A DNA stretch of 64,000 nucleotides. Source: Methylobacterium frigidaeris. GTDB taxonomy: Bacteria > Pseudomonadota > Alphaproteobacteria > Rhizobiales > Beijerinckiaceae. The stretch covers positions 121,958-185,957 of the forward strand of contig NZ_BPQJ01000011.1 in the NCBI RefSeq assembly GCF_022179185.1. Direction: 5' to 3'. The notes below the pieces were generated by a model that was not told the DNA's origin, ran no database searches, and saw nothing but the letters and a program-made list of their open reading frames with translations. Below, one piece after another: positions 20,956-32,809 of this stretch (position 1 is its first letter; every line of letters begins with the position of its first letter). The position numbers and the translations under genes are program-made.

Positions 20956-21135
20956 CTATGCTCTGTTGTTCACCCATGCGGGCGTTGAGGCTGGTTTTTC
21001 CTCCCTAGACTCGGACCTTGCGCGGCGCCGTTCGGCCTGCCTGCGCATCATCGCGATGCCGCTTATAGGAATAAGAATTCGCATTGTCACCTGTCTTCGA
21101 GCAGCTTGATGCGTTTTTTTGCATGGCCGGCGCAT
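20956..21135 (-). CDS. Small basic protein, 59 residues, unknown function
   Basis: A minus-strand frame starts at an ATG at 21135 preceded by a strong Shine-Dalgarno stretch (GGAGGAGGAAA) and stops at 20956, just before an intrinsic terminator. The product is very basic (about 14 Arg). It begins [15 protein letters not shown], has a short hydrophobic patch ([13 protein letters not shown]), then [11 protein letters not shown] and a polar tail ending PAWVNNRA. Codon use includes AGA, CGA, ATA and CTT, which neighbours avoid. That leaves open a small RNA or recent gene instead of a long-established protein. It is divergent from proS. I do not recognise the family. Confidence 0.5.
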   Translation of the reverse strand: MRRPCKKTHQAARRQVTMRILIPISGIAMMRRQAERRRARSESREEKPASTPAWVNNRA

Positions 21136-21294
21136 TTTCCTCCTCCGCCCCGCGTCAGGTGCGCGGGACACGGGCCCGCATCCGGGGCCGAGGGTGCGTT
21201 TCATGTTTTGCGAACGGGACCGGAAGCGTGCAAAAGGGCGGTCCCGGGGACGACCCGGACGACACGCCACCTGCCTGCCACGCCAAGGTCCGAC
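21136..21294. promoter_or_regulatory. Divergent promoter region of proS and the small minus-strand gene
   Basis: This 159-base gap separates the two start codons and must hold the proS promoter and probably that of the small gene. I see no convincing promoter boxes by eye. An in-frame upstream extension of proS to 21106 exists but is not homologous to ProS. Confidence 0.4.
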
Positions 21295-22629
21295 ATGCGT
21301 CTCAGCCGCTACTTCCTGCCCATCCTGCGCGAGACGCCCAAGGAAGCCGAGATCGTCTCGCACCGGCTGATGCTGCGCGCCGGCATGATCCGCCAGGAGG
21401 CGGCCGGCATCTATGCCTGGCTGCCGCTGGGCCTGCGGGTGCTGAACCGCGTCGCCGACATCATCCGCGCCGAGCAGGACCGCTCGGGCGCCATCGAACT
21501 GCTGATGCCGACGATCCAGTCGGCGGATCTCTGGCGCGAGTCGGGCCGCTACGACGCGTACGGCAAGGAGATGCTGCGCATCAAGGACCGGCACGAGCGC
21601 GACATGCTGTTCGGGCCGACCAACGAGGAGATGATCACGGCGATCTTCCGCTCCGCCGTGCGCTCCTACAAGGATCTCCCGAAGAACCTCTACCACATCC
21701 AGTGGAAGTTCCGCGACGAGGTGCGGCCGCGCTTCGGCACGATGCGCTCGCGCGAGTTCCTGATGAAGGACGCCTACTCGTTCGACCTCGACCAGGCGAG
21801 CGCGCGGCACTCCTACAACAAGATGTTCGTGGCCTACCTGCGCACCTTCGCGCGGCTCGGCCTCAAGGCGATCCCGATGCGGGCCGAGACCGGGCCGATC
21901 GGCGGCGACCTCAGCCACGAATTCATCATCCTGGCCCAGACCGGCGAGAGCGAGGTCTTCTGCGACCGCGCCTATCTCGACTTCGCGACCCCCGACGCGA
22001 AGACGGACTTCGACGACGTCGCCGGCCTGCAGGCGACAGTGGATCACTGGACCTCGCGCTACGCCGCGACCTCCGAGATGCACGACGCCGCGGCCTTCGC
22101 CGAGGTGCCGCAACCGGAGCAGATGGCGGCCCGCGGCATCGAGGTCGGGCACATCTTCTATTTCGGCACCAAGTACTCCGAGCCGATGGGCGCGAAGGTC
22201 ACCGGGCCTGACGGGCAGGAGCGCCCGGTCCATATGGGTTCCTACGGCATCGGCCCGAGCCGGCTCGTCGCCGCGATCATCGAGGCGGGCCACGACGAAT
22301 CCGGCATCGTGTGGCCGGACGCGGTGGCGCCGTTCGACGTCGCGCTCCTCAACCTCAAGGTCGGGGATGGCGTCACGGACGCGGCCTGCGCCAAGCTCCA
22401 GGGCGAGCTGGAGGCTGCCGGCCTGACCGTCCTGTACGACGACCGCGACGAGCGGCCGGGGGCTAAGTTCGCCACCGCCGACCTGATTGGCCTGCCCTGG
22501 CAGGTCATCGTCGGCCCGAAGGGGCTGGCGGAGGGCAAGGTCGAGGTGAAGCGCCGCGCCACCGGCGCCCGCGAGACCGTGGCGCCCGACGCGGTGCCGG
22601 CGTATCTCCGCCAGAACCGGACTGCTTGA
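21295..22629 (+). CDS. proS: Prolyl-tRNA synthetase (short alphaproteobacterial form)
   Basis: The 444-residue class II synthetase charges tRNA-Pro. The start [19 protein letters not shown] matches the family N-terminus, so I place it at 21295. Class II motifs are visible: the motif 2 region [28 protein letters not shown] in pieces, and [16 protein letters not shown] for motif 3. The C-terminal anticodon-binding domain (about residues 345-444) is present. As in most alphaproteobacteria the ~180-residue editing (INS) domain is missing. lolC/E follows 4 bases later. Confidence 0.96.
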   Translation: MRLSRYFLPILRETPKEAEIVSHRLMLRAGMIRQEAAGIYAWLPLGLRVLNRVADIIRAEQDRSGAIELLMPTIQSADLWRESGRYDAYGKEMLRIKDRHERDMLFGPTNEEMITAIFRSAVRSYKDLPKNLYHIQWKFRDEVRPRFGTMRSREFLMKDAYSFDLDQASARHSYNKMFVAYLRTFARLGLKAIPMRAETGPIGGDLSHEFIILAQTGESEVFCDRAYLDFATPDAKTDFDDVAGLQATVDHWTSRYAATSEMHDAAAFAEVPQPEQMAARGIEVGHIFYFGTKYSEPMGAKVTGPDGQERPVHMGSYGIGPSRLVAAIIEAGHDESGIVWPDAVAPFDVALLNLKVGDGVTDAACAKLQGELEAAGLTVLYDDRDERPGAKFATADLIGLPWQVIVGPKGLAEGKVEVKRRATGARETVAPDAVPAYLRQNRTA

Positions 22630-22633
22630 GCCG

Positions 22634-23938
22634 ATGGCCCTCGCCGCCATCCGCGAGCGCCTGCCGAAATTCGGCGGGCGCGCCCTCAGCGGGGGCGGCA
22701 CCCTGCCGTTCGCGCCCTTCGAGTGGACGATCGCCGGGCGCTACCTGCGCACGCGGCGCAAGGAGGGCTTCGTCTCGGTCATCGCCCTGTTCTCGTTCCT
22801 CGGGATCATGCTGGGTGTCGCCACCCTCATCATCGTGCTCTCGGTGATGAACGGCTTCCGCAAGGAGCTGCTCAGCAAGATCGTCGGCATCAACGGCCAC
22901 ATCTTCGTCGCGCCGATCGACCGGCCGCTGACCGACTTCTCCGACCTGTCGGACCGGCTCGGCAAGGTGGCGGGCGTCCACCTCGCCCTGCCGATGGTCG
23001 AGGGCCAGGCCTTCGCCTCGTCGCAGTTCGGCGGCTCGGGTGTCCTGGTGCGCGGCGTCCGGGCCGAGGACCTGAAGAAGATCCCCTCGGTCGCGGGCAC
23101 CATCCGGGGCGGCACGCTGGAGAACTTCGACAGCGGCGGCGGCGTCGCCATCGGCAAGCGGCTGGCCGAATCCCTCGGCCTCCAGGCCGGCGACACGATC
23201 ACCCTCGCGACCCCGAAGGGCGCGACGACGCCGTTCGGCACCGCGCCGCGGATCAAGAGCTACAACGTGGCGGCGGTGTTCGAGGTCGGCATGTCCGAGT
23301 TCGACGGCACCTTCGTTTACATGCCCCTGTCGGAAGCGCAGGCGTTCTTCAACCGCGACGGCGACGTCTCGGTGATCGAGATCTTCCTCGACAACGCCGA
23401 TTCGGTCGGGGAGGCGCGGGGAGAGCTGGAGCTGGCCGCAGAGCGCCCGGTGCTGATCACCGACTGGCGCCAGCGCAACCGCACCTTCTTCTCCGCCCTC
23501 GAGGTGGAGCGCAACGTGATGTTCATCATCCTCACGCTGATCGTGCTGGTGGCGGCGCTCAACATCGTCTCCGGCTTGATCATGCTGGTGAAGGACAAGT
23601 CGAGCGACATCGCGATCCTGCGCACCATGGGAGCGACGCGCGGCGCGATCATGCGGGTGTTCCTGATCACTGGCGCCTCGATCGGCATCCTCGGCACGCT
23701 CGCCGGCTTCGTCCTCGGGCTGGTCTTCTCGGCGAACCTCACGGTGATCCAGCGCACGCTCTTCCCGGGGGCCTGGGACCCGACGGTGCGCTTCCTGTCG
23801 GAGATCCCGTCCGAGACCAATGCCGGCGAGGTCGTGGCCGTGGTGGCGATGTCGATGGTGCTGTCGCTCCTCGCCACCCTGTACCCGTCCTGGCGCGCCG
23901 CCCGGCTCGACCCGGTGCAGGCCCTGCGCTACGGCTGA
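22634..23938 (+). CDS. lolC: Lipoprotein-releasing ABC transporter permease (LolC/LolE family)
   Basis: The 434-residue inner-membrane subunit helps release lipoproteins to the LolA carrier. It has one N-terminal helix (FVSVIALFSFLGIMLGVATLIIVLSVMNGF, about residues 48-77), a periplasmic domain of about 210 residues, and three C-terminal helices. The FtsX-like signature DIAILRTMGATRGAIMRVF follows the second helix. One gene serves where enteric bacteria have lolC and lolE, so the symbol is a family choice. lolD follows after 111 bases. Confidence 0.94.
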   Translation: MALAAIRERLPKFGGRALSGGGTLPFAPFEWTIAGRYLRTRRKEGFVSVIALFSFLGIMLGVATLIIVLSVMNGFRKELLSKIVGINGHIFVAPIDRPLTDFSDLSDRLGKVAGVHLALPMVEGQAFASSQFGGSGVLVRGVRAEDLKKIPSVAGTIRGGTLENFDSGGGVAIGKRLAESLGLQAGDTITLATPKGATTPFGTAPRIKSYNVAAVFEVGMSEFDGTFVYMPLSEAQAFFNRDGDVSVIEIFLDNADSVGEARGELELAAERPVLITDWRQRNRTFFSALEVERNVMFIILTLIVLVAALNIVSGLIMLVKDKSSDIAILRTMGATRGAIMRVFLITGASIGILGTLAGFVLGLVFSANLTVIQRTLFPGAWDPTVRFLSEIPSETNAGEVVAVVAMSMVLSLLATLYPSWRAARLDPVQALRYG

Positions 23939-24049
23939 TCCTTCGGGCGCTCGCCCCCCGACCCTGTACCCGAGTACGCTACGGATGCTGCGACCCGTCT
24001 ATCCCTTGACCCCCGCCCCGCGCCCCACCGCGAGGGGCGCCTGACGCCG

Positions 24050-24751
24050 ATGGACGACACCCAGCAGCAGCCGGTCCCGGCGCTCTTCCTCGCCCAGGTC
24101 GAGCGGCGCTACGCCCAAGGAACCGGCCATCTCGAGATCCTGCGCGGGGCGGACCTCGCGATCTGGCCCGGCGAGATCGTCGCCCTCGTGGCGCCGTCCG
24201 GCACCGGCAAGTCGACCCTGCTCCACGTCGCCGGCCTGCTCGAGCGGCCGGACGGCGGCGAGGTCTATATCGGCGGCCAGCCGAGCGCCCGGATGGACGA
24301 CGCCGCCCGCACCCGGATGCGGCGCGAGGAGATGGGCTTCGTCTACCAGTCGCACCACCTGCTGCCCGAATTCTCGGCGCTGGAGAACGTGGTGCTGCCC
24401 CAGCTCATCCGCGGCCTCCCGGCAAAGGAGGCGCGCTCGCGGGCCGGCGAGCTTCTGTCGTTCCTCGGCCTCAAGGAGCGGCTGAGCCACCGCCCGGCGG
24501 AACTGTCCGGCGGCGAGCAGCAGCGCGTCGCCATCGCCCGGGCGCTGGCCAATGGCCCGCGGTTGCTGCTCGCCGACGAACCGACCGGCAACCTCGACCC
24601 GCAGACCGCGGGGCACGTCTTCGCGATCCTGGTCTCGCTGGTGCGTGCCTCCGGCGTTGCAGCGCTCATCGCCACCCACAACCTCGAACTCGCCGCCCGC
24701 ATGGACCGCCGGGTGACGATCCAGAACGGGCTCATCGTCCAGCTGGCGTGA
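24050..24751 (+). CDS. lolD: Lipoprotein-releasing ABC transporter ATPase
   Basis: The 233-residue ATPase partners the permease upstream. Walker A is APSGTGKST (residues 48-56; the first glycine of the usual GxxGxGKS is Ala). The LolD-type segment ([18 protein letters not shown]) contains the Q-loop. The signature is [15 protein letters not shown] and Walker B is [12 protein letters not shown]. Start at 24050 gives a normal length. The coding pair forms a complete Lol exporter. Confidence 0.95.
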   Translation: MDDTQQQPVPALFLAQVERRYAQGTGHLEILRGADLAIWPGEIVALVAPSGTGKSTLLHVAGLLERPDGGEVYIGGQPSARMDDAARTRMRREEMGFVYQSHHLLPEFSALENVVLPQLIRGLPAKEARSRAGELLSFLGLKERLSHRPAELSGGEQQRVAIARALANGPRLLLADEPTGNLDPQTAGHVFAILVSLVRASGVAALIATHNLELAARMDRRVTIQNGLIVQLA

Positions 24752-24790
24752 GCTTGCCTCGGGAACCCTCGCGGGTGCGGCGCGTCAACG

Positions 24791-24816
24791 CGGCGCGGCC
24801 ACGCTTGGCCGCGCCG
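24791..24816 (+). terminator. Perfect 10-bp hairpin between lolD and the DUF3096 gene
   Basis: CGGCGCGGCC, a 6-base loop and GGCCGCGCCG form a perfect stem 40 bases after lolD. No T-tract follows, so termination would be weak. It lies 12 bases before the next start codon and could instead shape translation of that gene. Confidence 0.4.
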
Positions 24817-24827
24817 GACCATCCGCC

Positions 24828-24971
24828 ATGACGATCACCGTCGAGAACCTCCAGCCGATCATTGCCATCGTGGCCGGCGTGCTGATCCTGATCGCGCCGC
24901 GGCTGCTCAACTACATCGTGGCGATCTACCTCATCCTTGCCGGACTGTTCGGGCTCGGTATCCTGCGCTGA
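24828..24971 (+). CDS. DUF3096 mini membrane protein
   Basis: The 47-residue product is almost entirely hydrophobic: LQPIIAIVAGVLILIAPRLLNYIVAIYLILAGLFGL, in two helices linked by a PRLLNY turn. This is the DUF3096 pattern, a family of tiny integral membrane proteins of unknown function. The ATG follows ATCCGCC without a clear Shine-Dalgarno sequence. It lies behind a strong hairpin and ahead of ppdK and may be transcribed alone. Confidence 0.8.
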   Translation: MTITVENLQPIIAIVAGVLILIAPRLLNYIVAIYLILAGLFGLGILR

Positions 24972-25133
24972 GGCAGGCCCGCAGCGGCCTGGCGAGAGGC
25001 CCGGCGAACGTTCCTGGCGCAAATGTCATCGCGAGAGGCCCGGGCGGGTCCACCGTTCAGCTTGCGTTGGGGTTGCGGATGGTCCAACCCGACGGCAACG
25101 TCAGGCGGCAGCCGCTACGAACGGACGAGAGAC

Positions 25134-27827
<2,694 letters not shown>

Positions 27828-27842
27828 TCCGGCCCAAGCCAA

Positions 27843-27864
27843 GGGCCGTCCTCATGGACGGCCC
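27843..27864 (+). terminator. Hairpin after ppdK
   Basis: GGGCCGTCC-TCAT-GGACGGCCC is a perfect 9-bp stem with a 4-base loop, 15 bases after the ppdK stop. There is no T-tract. It overlaps an in-frame ATG at 27854, which argues that the downstream cyclase starts later, at 27887. Confidence 0.5.
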
Positions 27865-27886
27865 GTCGCCCCGAGAGAGGGAGCCC

Positions 27887-29623
27887 ATGCGCGAGCCGCC
27901 TCCCGCCGGCCGTCCCGATCCGGAGGCCGGCGCCCCCCTGTGGCGCGGCTCGCTCGCGCAAAGGCTGCGGCTGGTCTCGGGGCTGATCCTGTTCGCCTTC
28001 GCAGGCACGCATTTCGCCAACCACGCGCTCGGCCTCGTCGGCCTCGAGACGATGATGGACGTGGCCCGCTGGCGGGTCGCGGTCACGCGCTCGATCCCCG
28101 GCAGTCTGGTCCTCGGCCTCAGCCTGCTGGCCCACGTCGCCTTCTCGCTGGTGCGGCTCGCCGAGCGCCGGACCCTGCGGATGCCGCCCTGGGAGGCGGC
28201 GCAGATGCTGCTCGGCTTCGCGATTCCCTTCCTGCTGGTGCCGCACGTGCTGGGGACCCGGGTCACCAACCTGGTGGACGGCACGCGGACCAACTACCCC
28301 TACGTGATCGCCCGCATCTGGCCCGACGGCATGGGCGCCCAGACCGCGCTGCTGCTGGTCGTCTGGCTGCACGGCTGCCTCGGCCTGCATGCCTGGCTGC
28401 GCCTGTCGCCGCTCTACCGGCGGATGGCGCCGCTGCTCGCCGTGCCGGCCTTCGGCCTGCCGGCCGCGGCGCTCGCCGGCATCGTCACGCAAGGGCGCAT
28501 CATGGAGCTGGACAGGGTGCTGGCGCACCGGTTCGGCGCCCCGGACCTCGATGCCCGCTGGCCGGTTCCGACCGTCGACGCAGGCATCGCTGCCTGGGGC
28601 GACACCGTGACGGGGGCGATCTACGCCGCCGTGGCTCTGGCGCTCGGGGTGGTGCTGATCCGGGCGGCCGCGACCCTGCGGGCGCGGCGGTTCAGCGTCG
28701 CGTATGTCGGCGGCCCCACGGTGAAGAGCCTGGAGGGACCGACGCTCCTCGAGATCAGCCGGGCGAACCGGGTGCCGCACGTCTCGGTCTGCGGCGGGCG
28801 CGGGCGCTGCTCGACCTGCCGGGTGCTGGTGGTCGGGGGCGAGGAGAACCTGTCGGCCATAAGCCCCCAGGAGGCCGCTTCCCTGCGGGCGATCGGCGCG
28901 CCGGGCAATGTGCGCCTCGCCTGCCAGGCGCGGCCCTCCGGCGACGTGGCGCTGGTGCGCATCCTCGACCCGCGCCGCGAATCCGCGGACCAGCACCTGG
29001 CGAGTACCGACGTCGCCGGGATCGAGCGCGAAGTGGCGATCCTGTTCATCGACATCCGCGGCTTCACGCCGCTCTCCGAGCGCAAGCTGCCCTTCGACGT
29101 GGTGTTCATCCTCAACCACTTCTTCGAGGCGGCCGGCCGCGAGATCGAGGCGGCCGGGGGCTGGATCGGTGGCTATGCGGGCGACGGGCTGCTCGCCCTG
29201 TTCACCCATCCGGACGGGATCGGCCCGGCCTGCCGGGCCGCCTTCACGGCCGCCGGCAGGGTGGACCGGGCGGTGGCCGGGCTCAACCGGCGGCTGGCCG
29301 GCGAGCTGCCGGCAGCGCTCCGGATGGCGATGGGCCTGCATGCCGGCCCCCTGGTGCTCGGCCGCCTCGGCTATGGCGCGAGCCGGGGGATGTCGGTGAT
29401 CGGCCCGGCGGTGAACCTGGCGAGTCGGCTCGAATCCCTCGCCAAGGCCGCCGACGTGCAGCTCGTCGCCTCGGCGGAGGCGGCGAAGCAGGCAGGGATC
29501 GCCCTCGACGGCCTGCGGGTCGAGACCGTGGCGGTGCGGGGCGTGCGGGCGGAGCTTCCCGTAATCTACGCTGCGCAGGCCGCCGACCTCGCCGGACGGT
29601 TGCGCGTGCCAGCTCCGGTTTAA
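27887..29623 (+). CDS. cyaC: CyaC-type adenylate cyclase: membrane haem domain, ferredoxin domain, class III cyclase
   Basis: The 578-residue protein has three parts. Residues 25-265 form about six helices with His42, His46, His83, His120, His162 and His168, resembling the dihaem cytochrome b anchor of succinate dehydrogenase. Residues 270-362 are a [2Fe-2S] ferredoxin domain with Cys302, Cys308, Cys311 and Cys346. Residues 380-560 are a class III cyclase domain with metal ligands Asp389 and Asp433 and transition-state residues Asn510 and Arg514. This is the layout of Sinorhizobium meliloti CyaC, described as a quinone/redox-responsive adenylate cyclase. The start at 27887 follows GAGAGAGGGAG. 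Redox control here is inferred from that homology. Confidence 0.9.
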   Translation: MREPPPAGRPDPEAGAPLWRGSLAQRLRLVSGLILFAFAGTHFANHALGLVGLETMMDVARWRVAVTRSIPGSLVLGLSLLAHVAFSLVRLAERRTLRMPPWEAAQMLLGFAIPFLLVPHVLGTRVTNLVDGTRTNYPYVIARIWPDGMGAQTALLLVVWLHGCLGLHAWLRLSPLYRRMAPLLAVPAFGLPAAALAGIVTQGRIMELDRVLAHRFGAPDLDARWPVPTVDAGIAAWGDTVTGAIYAAVALALGVVLIRAAATLRARRFSVAYVGGPTVKSLEGPTLLEISRANRVPHVSVCGGRGRCSTCRVLVVGGEENLSAISPQEAASLRAIGAPGNVRLACQARPSGDVALVRILDPRRESADQHLASTDVAGIEREVAILFIDIRGFTPLSERKLPFDVVFILNHFFEAAGREIEAAGGWIGGYAGDGLLALFTHPDGIGPACRAAFTAAGRVDRAVAGLNRRLAGELPAALRMAMGLHAGPLVLGRLGYGASRGMSVIGPAVNLASRLESLAKAADVQLVASAEAAKQAGIALDGLRVETVAVRGVRAELPVIYAAQAADLAGRLRVPAPV

Positions 29624-29691
29624 CCAACGCTCAACCATACCCCGCGACACTCACGGTCAGGTTTTCGGTCCCGCGCGGGCCGGGCGGGCTC

Positions 29692-30984
29692 GTGCGAAGT
29701 GGGGTCGGGGCTTTGAGCAGGCGGTACTTGCGCAAGCGGGACCTGCGCAGACGGCAGGACCGACGGACGAAGGGGATGCGCTGGCTCGGCGCGGCCGTCG
29801 CGCCCTGGGCCGTCGGCCTCGGCGTCCTGGTCTCGTTCACGGCCTCGGCCGGCTACGAATCTTCGCTGGGTTCGAGCGCGGTGGCACGCCTCGTGCCCCG
29901 CGGGATGCCGCCCCTGCCGGAGCGGGGCTTGATCACGCAGGTCAGTCTCAGCGGACCGTTGCGCCTCGCCCTCGACGCCGAGCCGCTGCGCCCGGACCTG
30001 AAGGGCGATGCCCGCACCCAGCCGCTGGCGCAGCGGGCGCACAAGGGCGACGCCCTGGTGCCGGCCCGCGTCGGCGGCGCGGGCCGCGCCGTGCCCCTGA
30101 CCACGGGCTGGCTCGGCAGCACCGGGCCGAGCGTCGCCTCGACCTTCACGCCCGGCGCGGCGACCTGGAACCCGGAGCTCGAGCCGCAGGAGGGCTTCGT
30201 GCCCCTGCCCGAGGCGGATGGCGGCGAGGCGGGTGCCAGCTCGCCGGCGGCCGGCGCCTCGGCGCCGACCCGCGGCGCGACGGCCGGCGGACCGACCACC
30301 GACAAGGTCCGCGAGGCTCGGGAGCGGGACGCGGGCCAGGGCGGCAGCACCCCGGCGGTGCCCCGCGCCGTCGCGCTGTCCTCGACCACGCCCGCCCCTG
30401 CCGACGCGACACCGGTCGAGATCGCTGCCGGCGGCCAGATCTCGCCCCGCCTCGACCGCGGCGCAAGGACGAGCGTGACGATGGCCGCCGTGACGACCGC
30501 CGCCCGCATCGCCCCCGAGGCCTTGCCGAGCGAGGATGCCAGGCGCCGCTACGCCGACCTGATCACGCCGGAGAACGCCGAGAAGGAGCAGCGCTGCCTC
30601 GCGGAGGCGGTCTATTTCGAGTCACGCGGCGAGCCCGAGCAGGGCCAGGCCGCCGTCGCCCAGGTGGTGCTCAACCGGGCCAAGAGCGGCCTCTACCCGG
30701 CCAATATCTGCGGCGTGGTCTACCAGAACCGCCACCGCTACATGGGCTGCCAGTTCTCCTTCGCCTGCGAGGGCAAATCCCTGCGCATCACCGACGACGC
30801 CTCCTGGCAGACCGCGACCCGCGTCGCCCAGGCGGTGATCGAGGGCCGCACCTACCTCGCCGATGTCGGCGGGGCGACGCACTACCACGCGGATTACGTC
30901 AAGCCGCGCTGGTCGCGCCGCCTGCGCAAGATGGACGTGATCGGCCGCCACATCTTCTACCAGCTGCGGCCGGGGCAGACCTGA
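29692..30984 (+). CDS. Cell wall hydrolase, SleB-like, membrane anchored
   Basis: About 430 residues from a GTG at 29692, or 402 from the ATG at 29776. After an Arg-rich start (RRYLRKRDLRRRQDRR) comes one membrane helix (WLGAAVAPWAVGLGVLVSF), then about 210 residues of low-complexity linker rich in Ala, Pro, Gly and Thr. The C-terminal ~150 residues are a Hydrolase_2/SleB domain: CLAEAVYFESRGEPEQGQAAVAQVVLNR with the catalytic Glu, then CQFSFACEGKS and THYHADYVKPRWS. It probably cleaves peptidoglycan in the periplasm. The start is uncertain: the ATG has its AAGGGG too close, so I favour the GTG. Confidence 0.85.
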   Translation: MRSGVGALSRRYLRKRDLRRRQDRRTKGMRWLGAAVAPWAVGLGVLVSFTASAGYESSLGSSAVARLVPRGMPPLPERGLITQVSLSGPLRLALDAEPLRPDLKGDARTQPLAQRAHKGDALVPARVGGAGRAVPLTTGWLGSTGPSVASTFTPGAATWNPELEPQEGFVPLPEADGGEAGASSPAAGASAPTRGATAGGPTTDKVREARERDAGQGGSTPAVPRAVALSSTTPAPADATPVEIAAGGQISPRLDRGARTSVTMAAVTTAARIAPEALPSEDARRRYADLITPENAEKEQRCLAEAVYFESRGEPEQGQAAVAQVVLNRAKSGLYPANICGVVYQNRHRYMGCQFSFACEGKSLRITDDASWQTATRVAQAVIEGRTYLADVGGATHYHADYVKPRWSRRLRKMDVIGRHIFYQLRPGQT

Positions 30985-31050
30985 GCGACCGGAGCATACT
31001 CCGACGAAGTGGATACCGGTTCGTCGCAGAACAGGCGGCCCACCAAGAGA

Positions 31051-31095
31051 CCGAGGGCAGCGCCCGATTGCAGCGCGATCTGGCGCTGCCCTCGG
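31051..31095. terminator. 14-bp perfect inverted repeat between convergent genes
   Basis: CCGAGGGCAGCGCC (31051-31064) and GGCGCTGCCCTCGG (31082-31095) pair perfectly around a 17-base loop. It lies between the stop of the plus-strand hydrolase at 30984 and that of the minus-strand gene at 31099. That position suits a bidirectional terminator, although neither side has a T-tract. Confidence 0.5.
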
Positions 31096-31098
31096 CCG

Positions 31099-32430
31099 TC
31101 ACCACGACGAGAGGGCGGCCCGCTTCCATGTGTTGGTCGCCACGCAGGTATAGACGAAGCCGGCATCATGGGCCCAATCGCCCGCCGTGCAGGGTGCGGA
31201 GGATGAGGCGGGTGTCGACAACGGGGTATTGAGCACCCCGCGCGCCGTCGTCCGGCCGGGCTCGACTCGCAGCGCGACCATTCCGTTCTGCGCGTATTGC
31301 AGCCCGCCGGACGTGTGCGACAGGCAGCCGTCGAACGTGTCGAGGCACACGCCCTGGCCGGTGCTCGCGAGCAGGGCGAACCGGGTCGAATCGGCGCTCG
31401 TGTTCAAGCCGACGTGATGGTGACCGGAGAGATTGATCGCGTTGTAGGCGCTCGTCGCCGTCAGAAGATCGGTGTCCGAGACGTTGTTCTCGCCCTGGAA
31501 GTAGATCCCGTTATGGACCATGGCGTTCTGCGCCGCGTACGGCACCGGCCGGGCGAAATCCGGGATCGCGACGTCGCCGACAAGCTGTGTCGGGCTGACG
31601 TAGTGGGCACGGTAGAGTGTCTCGTTGAGCTTGATGCGGTAGATCGCCGGAACGAACTTCTCGCCTGAGACCCATGTCACCGTGTTCTTCGCGACCGTGA
31701 CCGCTCCGGCATAGGTCTTGGTCGATCCGCCGCCGGAATAGAGCCAGGCGGTGTTGGGATGGCCGCTGATGCCGTTGAAGAACATCGCGGCCGACAGGCA
31801 CGGCGAGCCCGGGGCGCAATCCTGATTGAAGTTGTTCATGTCGTACTCGACACCCCAGCTCTGCACGCCGCCGGAGCCGGGCGCGATGTGGAGGTCGACA
31901 TTGTGGCCCCAGGTCGACGGAGGCTTCTCCCCGTTCGGGCCCGGACGCTGACGCACCGAGATCAGCTGGCCCACCGCGTTGGTCGTATCGAGCCGGGCCT
32001 TCGATTCCGGGCCGCCCACCGTCTCGTAGTTGATGAAGATCCCATTGGACGCCTTCGCGACCGCACCGTCGCCCCGGGCCTGGACGAGGAGCGTCGCGGT
32101 GCTGTCCGCCTTGGCCTTGCCGTCGGGGCCGCGCGGCGTGCCGCGGGTCGGGTAGACCGCGATGTCCTGGCCGGGCGCCGCGAACACCCCGAGGCAGCTC
32201 GGCTGCCAGCTCAACGTTCCGTCAGTCGCGTAGGCTCCGTCCGAGCTGACGCAGCCGCTTCCGACCACGAGGCGGCCCGAGGCCGTCAGCGTGCGGGTTT
32301 CGAGCGCCGCGGGATCGCTGCCTCCGGGTCGCGGCGATCCCGCCGGATCGAGGGCGACGGCCGGTCCGGCGAGCGCGACTCCGATCGACGCGAGAACGGT
32401 GATCGGACCGATGGTGGGCAGGCGAGGCAT
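31099..32430 (-). CDS. Secreted protein of unknown function with phage-tail-like C-terminus
   Basis: The 443-residue product starts with a signal peptide (PTIGPITVLASIGVALAGPAVAL). The middle is rich in beta-strand-like, Asn/Gly/Thr sequence with aromatic residues, and cysteines spaced as in disulphide-bonded exported proteins (SGCVSSDG, QPSCLG, QDCAPGSPCLS, GVCLDTFDGCLS). The ending CTAGDWAHDAGFVYTCVATNTWKRAALSSW resembles a tail module that I associate with phage-related tail-fibre or pectate-lyase-like proteins of rhizobia. No catalytic motif is recognisable. It stands alone, convergent with the hydrolase. Confidence 0.7.
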   Translation of the reverse strand: MPRLPTIGPITVLASIGVALAGPAVALDPAGSPRPGGSDPAALETRTLTASGRLVVGSGCVSSDGAYATDGTLSWQPSCLGVFAAPGQDIAVYPTRGTPRGPDGKAKADSTATLLVQARGDGAVAKASNGIFINYETVGGPESKARLDTTNAVGQLISVRQRPGPNGEKPPSTWGHNVDLHIAPGSGGVQSWGVEYDMNNFNQDCAPGSPCLSAAMFFNGISGHPNTAWLYSGGGSTKTYAGAVTVAKNTVTWVSGEKFVPAIYRIKLNETLYRAHYVSPTQLVGDVAIPDFARPVPYAAQNAMVHNGIYFQGENNVSDTDLLTATSAYNAINLSGHHHVGLNTSADSTRFALLASTGQGVCLDTFDGCLSHTSGGLQYAQNGMVALRVEPGRTTARGVLNTPLSTPASSSAPCTAGDWAHDAGFVYTCVATNTWKRAALSSW

Positions 32431-32809
32431 CGTCGTTCCTTCTCGTCGGCCTTATGTCTGGCTGGCCCGGCACCCTACGGGCGATGATGGGCGAAACGAA
32501 GGGTGTCCGGGCGCGATCGGCTCGGCTTCACGGACGCGCCGCAGCCGTCAACGCTGCTGGGTTAACGGCAACTATAGAGAATCCACATGATTCTCCGGTT
32601 CCGCAGTCCCGCGCCCCGATCGACTCACAGGCTTGCGCGATCCCCTCCGCAATTCACCGAAATACGTAATAAATCCCGAGGGCAATTTTACCCTCTTCCG
32701 GCTTTCGGCTTGCCTGAAGGGCGTCGGAGCGGCTTCTCTCTCAGGCAAGCGTGGCGCTGGCGAGTGCCGCGCGGGCCCTTTCCCCCGCCATCCCCGAGGA
32801 AGCCAGATC
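32431..32809. other. Intergenic region between divergent genes with two small palindromes
   Basis: No gene is visible. GAGAATC-CACAT-GATTCTC (32577-32595) is a perfect 7-bp inverted repeat. A weaker GAGGG/CCCTC pair (32678-32695) flanks an AATTTT core. The A+T-rich stretch at 32660-32690 is a plausible promoter zone for the exported protein downstream. Confidence 0.4.

Noticed and set aside
21106-21294. Extended N-terminus of ProS from the upstream ATG at 21106
   Set aside because: The extra 63 residues do not resemble any ProS, and the family N-terminus [10 protein letters not shown] begins exactly at 21295.
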